A DNA stretch of 64,000 nucleotides from the NCBI GenBank assembly GCA_026168455.1, contig CM047431.1:47929466-47993465 (forward strand), in the 5' to 3' direction. The notes under the pieces are model-generated. The model saw nothing but the letters and a program-made list of their open reading frames with translations. It did not search any database and was not told the origin of the DNA. This stretch comes from Theocolax elegans. Its lineage: Eukaryota > Arthropoda > Insecta > Hymenoptera > Cerocephalidae. The first letter of the stretch is position 1; the number at the start of each line of letters is the position of its first letter. Shown one piece after another: positions 36,093 through 47,218 of this stretch. The translations under genes and the position numbers were made by a program.

Positions 36093-39000
36093 TTAATGCT
36101 CGTTGTGCACGACTCGCGTATCGCTTTGAATATTATTTTTTAAAATGTTATAAATAAAATTTAAATAAGCTTTAACACTCGTGTAGATGGTTGGCCACTG
36201 GCTCTCGGTGCACGTTTTGGCCGCTGTGCTTCCTATGCCGATTACGATATTTTTGTAAATCAGCGGACCGCCACTGTCACCCTAGAAAACACAAACAATC
36301 GTTATATCAGCGTCTCTGGATAAAAATGTCAATTTTAAGGGGATGTCGGACTTAGAAAATGGTAATTTTTAATACTTTTTTTAATAAACAAATGAATAAA
36401 TTTTTGAAAAAATCTTGAACGCCATGCTCTTAGGCATGTTTTAAACAGTATACTCAAATTTTTTCAGATTTTTGAATCTGTAATTTTATTCTGACTTATG
36501 CGTTGAAATTTTATGTTTTTTTTTATACCAATAATTATCAATCAAAAATTGTTTATTCAATTATTATTAACAAACTTATTTTTCCTTAAAAATCAAAACG
36601 TCATGTCCTCTTTTTTAGGTTTTAAACGAGAATATTCCCAACATAATTCTTATGTTGAAAGGTGTAGATCCCTGTAACTTGGTTACGACATCCCGTTAAA
36701 ACTGTATAGTAAAAATTGTTAGGGAATGGCTTGTGATTGGGCTGCTTTTGAAATATATAATATTGCCAAATACCCGTAAGTAGTAAATTTAAAACTTCCT
36801 AGATTTAATTAGATTTTTAAACTGTTTTATTTACAACTAATTTTTAACTTGCTTGCCATAATTACGAAGATAAATTATTTTTATATAGTACTTTCATGGG
36901 TCAAAACTATAAGATTGAACCTTAATCTATATATACAATTTGATAAATAGTTTAAAAAACAGGACAAAAGTTGAATTTCACATGAATAAGCCGATTAAAA
37001 ATCTGAAAAAACAAAAATGGGCACGTTTTTTCGGACATTCTATTTAGACAATCTCTTATTTATTAAATGGAATACGATTTCTACTAACAATTAAGGGAAT
37101 TACTTGACCTACGAGAAACGGATCTCATCCTGACTTTGGTATGTTTTTTGTAATATAAAAATATGAAGAAAGCCAAGTTATTACTTTCCTATATAGCCAC
37201 TTTTACGAAAGTTATTCGACATCTAACAATAATTTTAATGAATATTACTTCCATTTTGATCGCTTATAACTCAAAAACGAATATCAATAGGAACTCAATC
37301 CAAAAACTAAAAAATAGTTCAGTTCAAGTAGATATGTTTTAAGAAAACAGAAGCTTAAAATGCACAATTTGGAGCAAAGTTATGGAGAAAATAAGAAATT
37401 GAAGAATTTTAGGCCAAAAGAAAAAATAAATTTGTTATATTAAATCTTGGTTAAAATTTCTTTAATTTTTTATTTTTTTTATAATTTTGCTCCAAATTGA
37501 GCAATTTAAGCTTCTTTTTTTTCAAACCATATCTACTTGAACTCAACTATCTTTTAGTTTTTGCATTGAATTTCAATTAATATTCGTTTTCGAGTTATAA
37601 GCAATCAAAGTGAAAGTAATTTTCATTGCAAATATCGTTAGATGTCGAATTACTTGGTTCATTGCAAATATCGTTAGATATCGAGTAACATGGTTAGGAT
37701 AAGATATGTTTCCCAGAGGTCGAGTACTTCCCTTGTAAGTATCGTTTCAAATTTTCACGAACTCTCAATTAGTCGACAAAAATGAGTATTGAATGAGACT
37801 GAAAAAATTCAGGTTGCAGCGATAAGATAAGTAAACAGAATGGAACTCACCGTGCATGCACCATGTTTCTTTCCGTCATTTCTTAATGTTTGCGTACATA
37901 TTTGGGTTCTGATGTGCGGTGTGCACCTTATACTACTTATGACTTTGGTTATCAAGTAGTGCCTTTTAAATTTCGATAGGTCTAACGGCAGCACTTTACG
38001 AGGTTTTTCTATTCTCGGCGATGTGTCTTGCTTCCCGAAACCTGACATCGTAACCACTTGACCAACGTAACTCTCGTCGTTGTCCTCCTCGGGTAAATTT
38101 ATCAAACTTATTCTGGAATCGTGTTTTACGTCTAACGGTTTTTTTAACTGAAAATTAATGTTATAGTGGATTATGTACCTATAGTATTTGGGAAAAGTGT
38201 TTTATTGTGATGAGTGTAAAAAAGTGTAAAATTTGAAGAATACATGTACATTAGTTTATTATTTTTAAAGTGTGGACTGTCTAAAGTTATTGAAATCATA
38301 ATCATTACTCGTTTATATGCAATGTGTAATTTACTTCAATCTATACAATTTAGTGTGTTAGTTTTACGACACTTAAATTTTCGATAAATATATCGGTATA
38401 TGAGAATAAAAATACCTTCGGCACCAGGAACAAAATTGTACGCAGAGAACAATAAAACTGCCTATATTAATTTTACTATTTTATCAGTAAAATAAAATTT
38501 AATAATAATTTATATAACGAATTCATATACTATGTTTGATATAAAAGTATCTATGATTCATAGAAACAAATTAATAATAAAATTTGTCAAAATATTCGGT
38601 AAAATTTACTATAATGCCATTAGTATTTCTTGCAATTTCTGTTTAGCAATATTTATTATACGTGGTTAACAAAAATTAATTTAAAAATAGTCGATATTAG
38701 TACTGTTTATAAAATGTAAGGTTGAACGTGTAATATAAATTAGTATAAAATATGAAATTTGCTATTGATTTAAATAATATTTGTGGTCCAAATGTATGAA
38801 ACATTAGAAATGTATCAGTATCTACAATTACACGAGATCAAAGAAACAAGCAAGATGAAAAAGATCAACTTTAGTTCGGTGAAAAATAAAGTAATTAATT
38901 TTTTATATAATTATAAAAGTACAAAAACTTTAGTTTATATTGTAAATATATTTATTTAAATAAAATAACTAATTAAATTAAAACTTTTGTTTGTTCCTTT

Positions 39001-39835
39001 TTAAAAAGAATAATGTTCATTTTTTAGTTATTATTACTGTGTGCGTTATAGTAAATATAATTATTTTCATGCAGTAAAAATTTTTGACAAGTTTTATAAA
39101 TTCGAAACGTATTTAAGAAAAATGAATACTATAAAATTAATTGGTAAAATTTTATCAACAAAATATAGCTGTGCTACTAGCGTGCCTGAAAATATATCAC
39201 TTTCATAATAAAAATTACTTTTTTTTAGGTGTATAGCAATCCCGCACAATCCCCTAAATAAATATTCCAATTTACAATTTTTACAAATGTCGCAATCTAT
39301 AAACAAAATTCTGTGAAAAGCATTGCGTTGATAATATAAAATAAGAAGAAAAAAAAAACATAAATTTACCTTGAGGAGAGCAATATCTCCCGATGGAATT
39401 CTGTCGGTGGAATTATACTCGGTATGGACGTACATGGTATCGATGTATCTTTCGATTCCCATTCTCCAATCGCTCGATCCAGCGACAATTTTCAATTTAC
39501 CTGGATCCTTGATCGATCCGTCCGAATAAACGACGCAATGGGCGGCGGTCAAAATGAAATAGCTCGATATGATACTGCCACCGCAAGTGTGAACGTAGAC
39601 GTCGTCGAGTATGCGAAGCTGCAACGATACTTGATATTTGAACTGTGAGTTTGAATCGGAGTCCAATTCACCACCTACGATCCGTTTAACTCTCAAGCTG
39701 TAAGCTTAAAAAAAAAAAAAAGAAAAATTTTAGTATCGCTTGTTATCGATATAGGGATGAAAATGATAACTCACCGTTAGTATTGAGAGCAAGATCGAAA
39801 GCAAGGAGTACGTAAAGTAAATGCGCGTAATTCAT
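36093..39835 (-). CDS. Secreted trypsin/chymotrypsin-fold (S1) serine protease, 4 exons, 293 aa
   Basis: Exons 39775-39835, 39370-39704, 37851-38147, 36093-36281; phases 1/0/0 agree and give 293 codons plus TAA. Residues 1-20 are a signal peptide (MNYAHLLYVLLAFDLALNTN). The activation site is ...RVKR|IVGG, a very short propeptide. Catalytic triad: His in LTAAHC, Asp in GDIALLK, Ser in GDSGGPL. Exon 2's acceptor was set at TTTTTTAAG|CTTACAG, because the nearer CAG breaks phase. The residue six before the catalytic Ser, which sets primary specificity (189), is Gly (GACTGDSGG). It is therefore neither trypsin-like (Asp) nor classical chymotrypsin (Ser) but closer to elastase- or chymotrypsin-like insect enzymes. 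No clip domain. Expected to be a digestive or extracellular protease. Introns 2-3 and 3-4 contain foldback MITEs. Confidence 0.93.
36335..36699. mobile_element. TTAA-flanked MITE, 'GGGATGTCGGAC' family, copy 2
   Basis: TTAAGGGGATGTCGGAC at 36335 and its inverse GACATCCCGTTAA ending at 36699. Reverse-complement match to 10147-10536. Located in the last intron of the protease, ~50 bp from the catalytic-Ser exon. Confidence 0.8.
37092..37735. mobile_element. ACAAGG foldback MITE, copy 4
   Basis: AAGGGAATTACTTGACCT at the left is mirrored by AGGTCGAGTACTTCCCTTGT at the right. The arms share GGATCTCATCCTGACTTTGG and GAAAGCCAAGTTATTACTT. ~640 bp. Ends ~115 bp from protease exon 3. Confidence 0.8.
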
Positions 39836-42169
39836 CTTGGAGGTATCGAATCAGTGTTGTTGGTAATTGTTGTGTATGCCGTCCGAGAGTTCGAAAACGA
39901 TTCTACAAAATAATCAAACGCAATCACTTGGTTTAATATAGATTCCTCATTCCTTATTTCCTTTTTTTCTTTTTTGTTAATTTCGTTTTTGTTAGTCATT
40001 ATGGTATTATTTCAGGTGTATTAAACGGTACAGATAATAAAATTTATGGCAACGTCACTCGCATTCACAATAAAACGAATTTAATTATATAATTTTGTAT
40101 TCAAACATTCTGCTCCATTATTGCTATTATAACGTGTAGCATCGTAAACCTATATGTACACACGATATGCAAATCATACGATTCTTTTTCCATTCCCAAA
40201 ACCATGTATACATCGATCAAATTTACAATTCAATTCGTTTTAATGAAAAATTAATCCATCAATTTTCATTGCGTGTAAATTTATTTAACTGTATCAATCC
40301 GACAGTGTATATATATATATGTAACGGAATTTAATTTTCGTTAATACAATGCGAGAACAAAAAAAAATTTTTATTTCGTTTAAAGATACATATAGTAATA
40401 TTAATAGACGACTATTATAAATCGTGTGTAAACTGAAAATTATCCTCGTCACGATTTTTCGTCACGTTGTCTAGTCTAGCGTTACACGTGCTAAAAGTAA
40501 CACTTCACGTATATGCTAATAGATTTTAACGACATTACAGGCGCCAGGTATTTTCTTTGTTTGCGTATGCAATATTTGTGGAATTTGCGCGGCCAACACT
40601 GTCTACGGAATTTCAATCAATACACATTCCAATATTTCTTTGTTTATTTTTATCGCGAACGTCTCATTTGCCACGACGTCTGATTCTTTTCGATGTGTAT
40701 ATTATACATGTCTATATATATATATATATATATAAACATACATATGAATTGTATTTTTTTTCGTTACTATGACCAATGTTTTATTTAGGGCATTAATTCA
40801 TTAATATTAATGATTTATAATTTTCTAAAATCAAAGTCGCATCTTGAATCCTTTCTAACTAATGGAGCTAAACAAAGAATTTAATTCAAATTTCTAAAAT
40901 ATACGATAAAATTAAAAAAAAAATACGAGAAACCGCATCTTTATTTACAAACAATTAAGCTCTATGCTAAATTTGAAACTAAAAGACAATTGATTTTTCG
41001 ATTCAATTCTTCACCAACACATGTTGATTACGTTACACTCGCTTCATATATTTGATGGTAATTATGGGTTGAATCGAAAATTTAATCGTTTTTTAGCCTG
41101 AAATTTTGTATCGTTTGTAAACAAGAGCGTATCTTCTCGTACTTTTTCAAACACTACATAATATTTGTGTGTATAATATATAATATCGATCTCTCCGAAC
41201 TAAATGCTTTACTTTAGAATAAACGAACGATAAATTCATTTTGTTTTAAACTACATAATATTGTATAAATTATATTTTGATTTTTTTGACTCAGTTGATA
41301 AGGTATAGAGATGATTAAAATTGTCTTTGCCACCCCGCTTAGGCTCTTTTTTATAGTAGGTAACGATACACTTTCCTCCATTTGTAGAAATAATTTCATT
41401 GAAAATTATAATATTTAAAAGAAATTATTCGATAAATTTAAAAAAATATTTTCATAAATTTTTTTCATAAAAATTTACTTATTGCCGCGGAGAACCTTTG
41501 AGGAAGATCATTGACACAGCTAATAGTTAAGTTTTAATAAAAAAATGTTTTAATTTCTTAGTTGTTTCTTACTAAATTCGTTGACTCATTATAAATTATT
41601 GCCTTGGAAATTGAAGTGATTGAAGAGCTGACATTTGATATAAAAAAAAATAAACAAGAAACGTCAGCAATAAAGTAATAATGTCAAAATGTGCAATGAT
41701 CGATAATTTTTCATTTTTTAATATAAGGAAATTGTTAAAATTTGATGCACAAAATGTATTACTCAATTTATATAAAATTATTAAGAAAATGATTATCAAT
41801 CGGAGGTTTTTAACCAAAAACGAAGAGTTTAGATAAATTTCATAACCAAAAATCAACATAAAGTTAAAAACAGAAAACTAACTTATTTCGAAGAAATTTT
41901 GCTCAATCTTGGTGAATTCACACTTTTAATTAGATGGCGACGTGTCAATGATTTATTGTCATCCTCCTCATGTTATACCTTTATATATATAAAGAAATAC
42001 ATTTGAAAATACATAAATAATTATAGATTTAGTTTTTAAGTCTTATGATTTATAATTTATAATATTTTACTTACTACTCGACTATATTGAGATTATTTAT
42101 AACATTAAATTTTCATCGTAATATCGCTGAGTCGTCACCCCGATGTATGGTGTATACCCGCGTAACAAA
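39836..42169. other. AT-rich spacer between protease and recombinase element
   Basis: No supported gene. Contains TA microsatellites (near 40310 and 40710) and, at 41285-41342, a solo piece resembling the ends of the CTCAGTCGGTAA-type MITEs (GACTCAGTTGATAAGG...GCCACCCCGCTTA). The protease promoter presumably lies just right of 39835. No clear TATA box was identified. Confidence 0.55.
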
Positions 42170-42832
42170 ATTAAAGTTTATATGAACTTTATATAAACTT
42201 TAGGTTTGGCTAAACTTGATATGGGGTTGGCCAACGAGACTGAGCCGAACTTGTGCAATTGACTGTTCAAGTTTGGTGAAAGTATATCAAATGTTCATCT
42301 GAAATTCATATAAAGTTTTTATAAAGTTTTTTTGCAATTACTGACAAATAAAATATAGTTTATACTAAGTTTAGCTGAACTTAATATGAACGTGATAGCA
42401 AGTTCAGGTTTATAAAGTCATATAATGTTGATATCAACATACCCAAAGAAAAATTTTAAAAATCTTCTTTAACTGACATCAGTAAGAATACATCGGTTAG
42501 AAAAATGGAGATATATTCCAAATAATTCGAATCCGTCACTGAAAAGTGTTGTCCATTTTCTTAGTTTTGAAGACATAACCTGAAAGAAGAAATTTAAAAA
42601 ATCACAAAGTATCTATTTTCACATATTAATATATTAATTAAAACATAATTAAAAACATAAAATTTTTAATTTAAATAGAGAAAACTTATCTAATCCAGCG
42701 ATCCCAAATGAGCCTTCTTGTGTCGTATTTTTCATGCTGACATCGTTGTCTGTTTTACGCCTTACGTACACCGATCGCGCAACGATGCTCTTTTAACACG
42801 TTTACACACTAAACGGCGACTCATGATGATTA
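42170..42832 (+). repeat. Left terminal inverted repeat of the recombinase element
   Basis: Matches the reverse complement of 44217-44870 with few differences. Internal landmarks are GGGGTTGGCCAACGAGACTG and CCAAATGAGCCTTCTTGTGT. Confidence 0.9.
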
Positions 42833-43207
42833 CAATTGCACAAAGAATGCAATTTATCAAACTTTCAAATTTGCAAAAAACAGCTTGGTCCGCTAATCCT
42901 TTTCGCGCTGCTCTCGCGAGTGAACTGACGCTAGGGTTAGCTGCCAAAACAACATTGTTTTGTTTTTTTTGTCGGCTAATTTATCGATATCTAACCAATA
43001 CGTCAGTACCCTTGCGAATGCGGCGCGAGAAGGACCAGCAGACCAGGTTATTTTGTGCAAATCTGACAGTTTGATAAGTGCAATTGTAATCATCATGAGT
43101 CGCCGTTTAGTGTGTAAACGTGTTAAAAGAGCATCGTTGCGCGATCGATGTACGTAAGGCGTAATCCAGACAACGATGTCAGCATAGAAAATACGACACA
43201 AGAAGAC
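42716..43207. repeat. Nested palindrome inside the recombinase element
   Basis: GAGCCTTCTTGTGTCGTATT...ATGATGATTACAATTGCA at the left is mirrored at 43072-43207, and GCTTGGTCCGCTAATCCTTT near 42884 is mirrored (diverged) near 43030. The right arm of this palindrome duplicates the inner end of the element's right terminal repeat. It looks like a deletion-derived, non-autonomous relative joined to the recombinase-bearing part. Confidence 0.7.
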
Positions 43208-43413
43208 TCATTTGGACTCGGATAATTTTGTTCGAACTTCACTTTTAAGTTCGATTGAACATAAATTATCCTTCGTTCCTTGTTCTTCAGAGATTACTAT
43301 GTAGATGTTCAGAGTTAAACTCAATTCTTATTCATGTTTACTATGAACTCAGTTTATTTATACATATAACATTATCTTAACATATAAACATGAAATTATG
43401 TATTTCTATTAAT

Positions 43414-44340
43414 TCAATCTTTGTTACAAACAGTTTCCGCAAAATTATGTTCTACATTAACAGGCCGATTATAAAACTTAAAAAATATCTTAGAATCTTT
43501 TGACCAGCCAGCTGCGTTTTTTATTACATCTAAATTAAGACCTTTCTGAAAAGCTTTAGAAGTTGTAGCATGCCTTATAGAATGAGCTGTGAATTGCTTA
43601 TTTACACCACATTGTACTAAAACTGTCTTTAACCACCTACTAATGGTTTGCGACGTAGCTGCACCATGTGGTTTTTTATAAGTTAAGAATAAAGCCTTCT
43701 TTTGCCCTCTAATTACTTTAGTATACTCAAGATAATATATTATAACAGTTGCTGCACAAATATTAGGTCTTTGATTAAAAATAGGTAAAAATGCACGCGG
43801 TTGTGCTGCGCCTGGTCTAGACGTCTTTGTTAAATCAGTTATTACTAATTCTATTCCTGTCTCATTTAAACGAATATCATTTGTTTTTAATAACGCCAAG
43901 CATTGAACTCGAAACCCTGTGCTCAGTGCAATCAGCATAGCTAACTTAAGTGTCAATCTTTCCAACGATAAATCTTTTAAAGGTTGCCATTTTTCTAATT
44001 CTTTAAGAACAATATTAACATCCCACGTATGCGTATATTTAGGCTGCGGTGTTCGCAATCTGTAAATCCCTTTAAGTAACCGATTTAATTCCGCGTTATT
44101 TGATATTTCATTATTATAAAGAAACGATATCGCAGATCTCATACTATTTACTGTACCATACTGTGCACCGGAATAATACTGTTCTGTTAAAAATTGCATT
44201 ATTGCTTTAATACTAGTCATCATGAGTCGCCGTTTAGTGTGTAAACGTGTTAAAAGAGCATCGTTGCGCGATCGATGTACGTAAGGCGTAATCCAGACAA
44301 CGATGTCAGCACATAGAAAATACGACACAAGAAGACTCAT
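43414..44340 (-). CDS. Tyrosine recombinase (DIRS-type) of the terminal-repeat element
   Basis: The ORF has 308 codons. Residues 1-43 are translated terminal repeat and the family-like sequence begins near residue 44. The N-terminal core-binding part is residues ~44-115 (YGTVNSMRSAISFLYN). The catalytic domain shows STGFRVQCLALLK (Arg144), TDLTKTSRPG (Lys172), HSIRHA (His253, Arg256), AGWS (Trp279 in the His/Trp position) and FFKFYNRP (nucleophile Tyr290). The TSRPGA...QP and AHSIRHATTSKAF patterns are those of DIRS/Ngaro-type recombinases. All catalytic positions are intact, with no stop or frameshift, so an active enzyme is possible. It would cut and rejoin DNA through a phosphotyrosine intermediate. 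The start codon is uncertain: the native N-terminus may be a Met within the arm or lost. Confidence 0.9.
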   Translation of the reverse strand: MSLLVSYFLCADIVVWITPYVHRSRNDALLTRLHTKRRLMMTSIKAIMQFLTEQYYSGAQYGTVNSMRSAISFLYNNEISNNAELNRLLKGIYRLRTPQPKYTHTWDVNIVLKELEKWQPLKDLSLERLTLKLAMLIALSTGFRVQCLALLKTNDIRLNETGIELVITDLTKTSRPGAAQPRAFLPIFNQRPNICAATVIIYYLEYTKVIRGQKKALFLTYKKPHGAATSQTISRWLKTVLVQCGVNKQFTAHSIRHATTSKAFQKGLNLDVIKNAAGWSKDSKIFFKFYNRPVNVEHNFAETVCNKD

Positions 44341-44870
44341 TTGGGATCAGATAAGTTTTCTCTATTTAAATTAAAAATTTTATGTTTTTAATCATGTTTT
44401 AATTAATATATTAATATGTGAAAATAGATACTTTGTGATTTTTTAAATTTTTTCTTTCAGGTTATGTCTTCAAAACTAAGAAAATGGACAACACTTTTCA
44501 GTGACGGATTCGAATTATTTGGAATATATCTCCATTTTTCTAACCGATGTATTCTTACTGATGTCAGTTAAAGAAGATTTTAAAAATTTTTCTTTGGGTA
44601 TGTTAATATCAACATTATATGACTTTATAAACCTGAACTTGCTATCACGTTCATATTAAGTTCAGCTAAACTTAGTATAAACTATATTTTATTTGTCAGT
44701 AATTGCAAAAAAACTTTATAAAAACTTTATATGAATTTCAGATGAACATTTGATATACTTTCACCAAACTTGAACAGTCAATTGCACAAGTTCGGCTCAG
44801 TCTCGTTGGCCAACCCCATATCAAGTTTAGCCAAACCTAAAGTTTATATAAAGTTCATATAAACTTTAAT
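44217..44870 (-). repeat. Right terminal inverted repeat of the recombinase element
   Basis: Mirror of the left arm. The recombinase ORF begins inside this arm, so its first ~43 codons are translated repeat and its promoter probably lies in the arm. Confidence 0.9.
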
Positions 44871-46353
44871 TTATACTTTAATATAAATAAAGCAATTTTT
44901 CATCTCATTATAAATTTTACAAATCGAACATACAAATTGTAAAACAATTTTTATACGATAATAATTTCCACAAAAATTTATAAATCATAATGTTAAGAAA
45001 AATTTGGAAAAATTAAATATAATAGTAAGATAAAGAACCAAAATAACAATAAAAAACAATATTTAGGTACGTCAAAATTACCATTTGAACCACACTCACA
45101 AAATAGGTTTTAAATTTTAGTAGGTAAATCTACTTGTACCCTTTTTACTTGCAATCAAACCAATACCTTTAAATTTTAACATACGTCTACTTTATTGTTA
45201 AACTAAGCATTCTTCATAGAAAAAAAATTCTACTTGTATCTAAAGTAAATATTCTTAAAATTAACGTGGAAGGAAATGTATTAAATTGAAGAAGAAAAAA
45301 CTATTCCTTTTCAGGGGAGAAACACTTGTGCAATCTATATCTTTATTTCGCGTTGCGTGTACATTTTGGTTAAGTATACACTTACATAAGTATAGTTCTT
45401 ACATCTATAAGCTCATACTAACTAAATATATAGCACAATCTAGGAATAAGAAAAACAAAGCCGTATAGTTGAAATTAGTGTATCGGTGTCCATGAAACGC
45501 ACGACAATGTCGATGAATCTACCTCAATTATTAGACTTTGTTACGAACACTTGCCATTTAACAGCAAAAAACTAAAAGGTAAGTGTTTATTTTTAATATT
45601 TTATTAAGGTTAAAAATATTGAATGAATTTTAATATATTTTATTCCAAACACTTTTGCAATAACTCCTATTTTATTTGTTACGGATGCGCTGAGAGGAGT
45701 GCGGCGAACATCACCGTACGAAGTACTGCGACAATGCTTACCTGAGCGTCGCGTATTCGAAACCTTTTTTAAGGCACAACCGAATATAGCTCGCACTTCG
45801 CCCTCGCACCGTTGGTGGTTTTTATTATTATATAAAATAATAATAATAATAATAATAATTAGAATTGTAATTATAGTATGTAGAATTATTATTTTGTATA
45901 TACATATATGTTCTAATAATAAATTTCAAATGTATTTATAGATGTTAAATTTTAGATATTATTCTAATATTCTGAATATCAATGTATTGAAGAGAAAAGT
46001 GTTGTTTCTCAAATATCTCAAAATTTAAAAAAAAAAATATTTGGCAAGAAAGAAGTAATAGGAAACACATTTTTGAAAGAAGAGGTAATTTACATATGTT
46101 TATATAAAACTATATAGTTTATTATTTTTACATTAATGTTCTTTCTAAAGAATATTTGGTAATGGGACGTATATTTTGGACAGTAAAGGTAAGTAAATGT
46201 GATAAAATATTGTGTAATTTAAATTAGTCTATATGAAACAATATAATTAATTTATTTATTCGATATAGAGCAGCATTCATGTATATTGTTTAAATTTGTT
46301 AATTTTTTAAGAAATTCATTTGTATGAAGCTTTGTTTTTTTTTTATTATGCAG
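44871..46353. other. Spacer with a GC-rich island, no assignable gene
   Basis: Mostly AT-rich. 45683-45820 is a GC-richer island (GCGCTGAGAGGAGTGCGGCG...) followed by (TAA)n. 45540-45590 ends in a good donor (AAAAG|GTAAGTG) and 46150-46192 in another (GTAAAG|GTAAGT). These may be exons of the gene ending at 46547, but their translations do not match TIMMDC1, so they are not called. Confidence 0.4.
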
Positions 46354-46547
46354 CTGGTGGAATGGTTACTGGAGCATTATATAAATTTAATTTAGGTCCC
46401 AAAGATGTGTTATCTGGTGCCTTCTTTGGTACTCTATTTAGAGTAGTGTATGGTACCTATATGTACTTTATGTTTAAATTGATGAATTTGTCAAGTGAAA
46501 AACTCAGTGAACAAAGTCATAAATTGAAATATGTACATGAAGCGTGA
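46354..46547 (+). pseudogene. TIMMDC1-like C-terminal exon (partial, orphan)
   Basis: After a strong acceptor (TTTTTTTTTATTATGCAG) the frame reads AGGMVTGALYKFNLGPKDVL then SGAFFGTLF and stops at 46547. The GALYKFNLGP...GAFFG core matches the last membrane-hairpin region of TIMMDC1, the mitochondrial complex I assembly factor related to the Tim17/22/23 family. Tim23 itself fits less well at KFNLGP. Upstream exons for the rest of the protein were not found within several kb, so this is probably a stranded gene fragment. A real last exon with distant or diverged upstream exons cannot be excluded. Confidence 0.5.
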
Positions 46548-47218
46548 ATTATTAACTTCTATTTTAAATTACAATGTTATTAATAACATGTAAACGTTAA
46601 TCATTTCTTTTTTTTTATTAATTAAATAAATTAAGAAGAAAGTAATTATAATATTTGAAGAGACAAATATATTTAAGTAATATAAAATCAATATATTCTT
46701 ATAATTCGCGGACACAATAAATTCGTTATGTTTATTTAACGTTCAAGTCCAAATTTTTCAAGTTTAAGAAAGTTTTTTGTTCAAGTTTATTTAAAAATTT
46801 TAATTAAATTTTAATTTAAAATTTTAGAATAATTTGGACGTATTGAAAACATGCTTTACAGAGTTTGACGTTTCGATTATTTTCAAAATTTTATTTTTGT
46901 GTGTGGTAAATATTTTTTACTGTTTTTAATTTTTTTATATCAAATTTTGTTATAAAAATATTAGTTTTTTTTTAATAAATGAAATTTTTTATTATAATTC
47001 CTTTTTTTATTCGATTTTTTGTATTAAAAAATAAATAAAAAAAGAGAATTGTTATAAATAAATATTTTTGTAAAAAAATAAAAAAAATTTGAAATTCAAA
47101 TTTGGATACGGGACGCGGGTTACATAAAATGCGATATACATTATTCTTATGTGTGTATGATGGCGCTGATGGCACTATTTAAACGGACAATAAATATAAG
47201 GGATTGTTACTAGTTAGT

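Larger units (their letters stand above)
42170..44870. mobile_element. Element with ~655-bp terminal inverted repeats encoding a tyrosine recombinase
   Basis: Left arm 42170-42832 and right arm 44217-44870 are near-identical reverse complements. The outermost bases are ATTAAAGTTTATATGAAC and its inverse. The only recognisable gene between them is a minus-strand tyrosine recombinase (43414-44340). A third copy of the arm's inner end (43072-43213) creates a smaller nested palindrome, 42716-43207. No reverse transcriptase is present, unlike standard DIRS elements, and Cryptons lack such terminal repeats. Total 2.7 kb. Confidence 0.8.

Noticed and set aside
39424..39648. 74-aa plus-strand frame
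   Set aside because: Antisense shadow of protease exon 2.
42718..43201. Three short frames resembling the start of the recombinase ORF
   Set aside because: They are translations of the terminal-repeat copies, not separate genes.
46320..46547. Tim23 as identity of the 46.3-kb fragment
   Set aside because: The GALYK core is shared by Tim23 relatives, but KFNLGP and the spacing to the C-terminus fit TIMMDC1 better. The Met upstream of the acceptor is translated intron.
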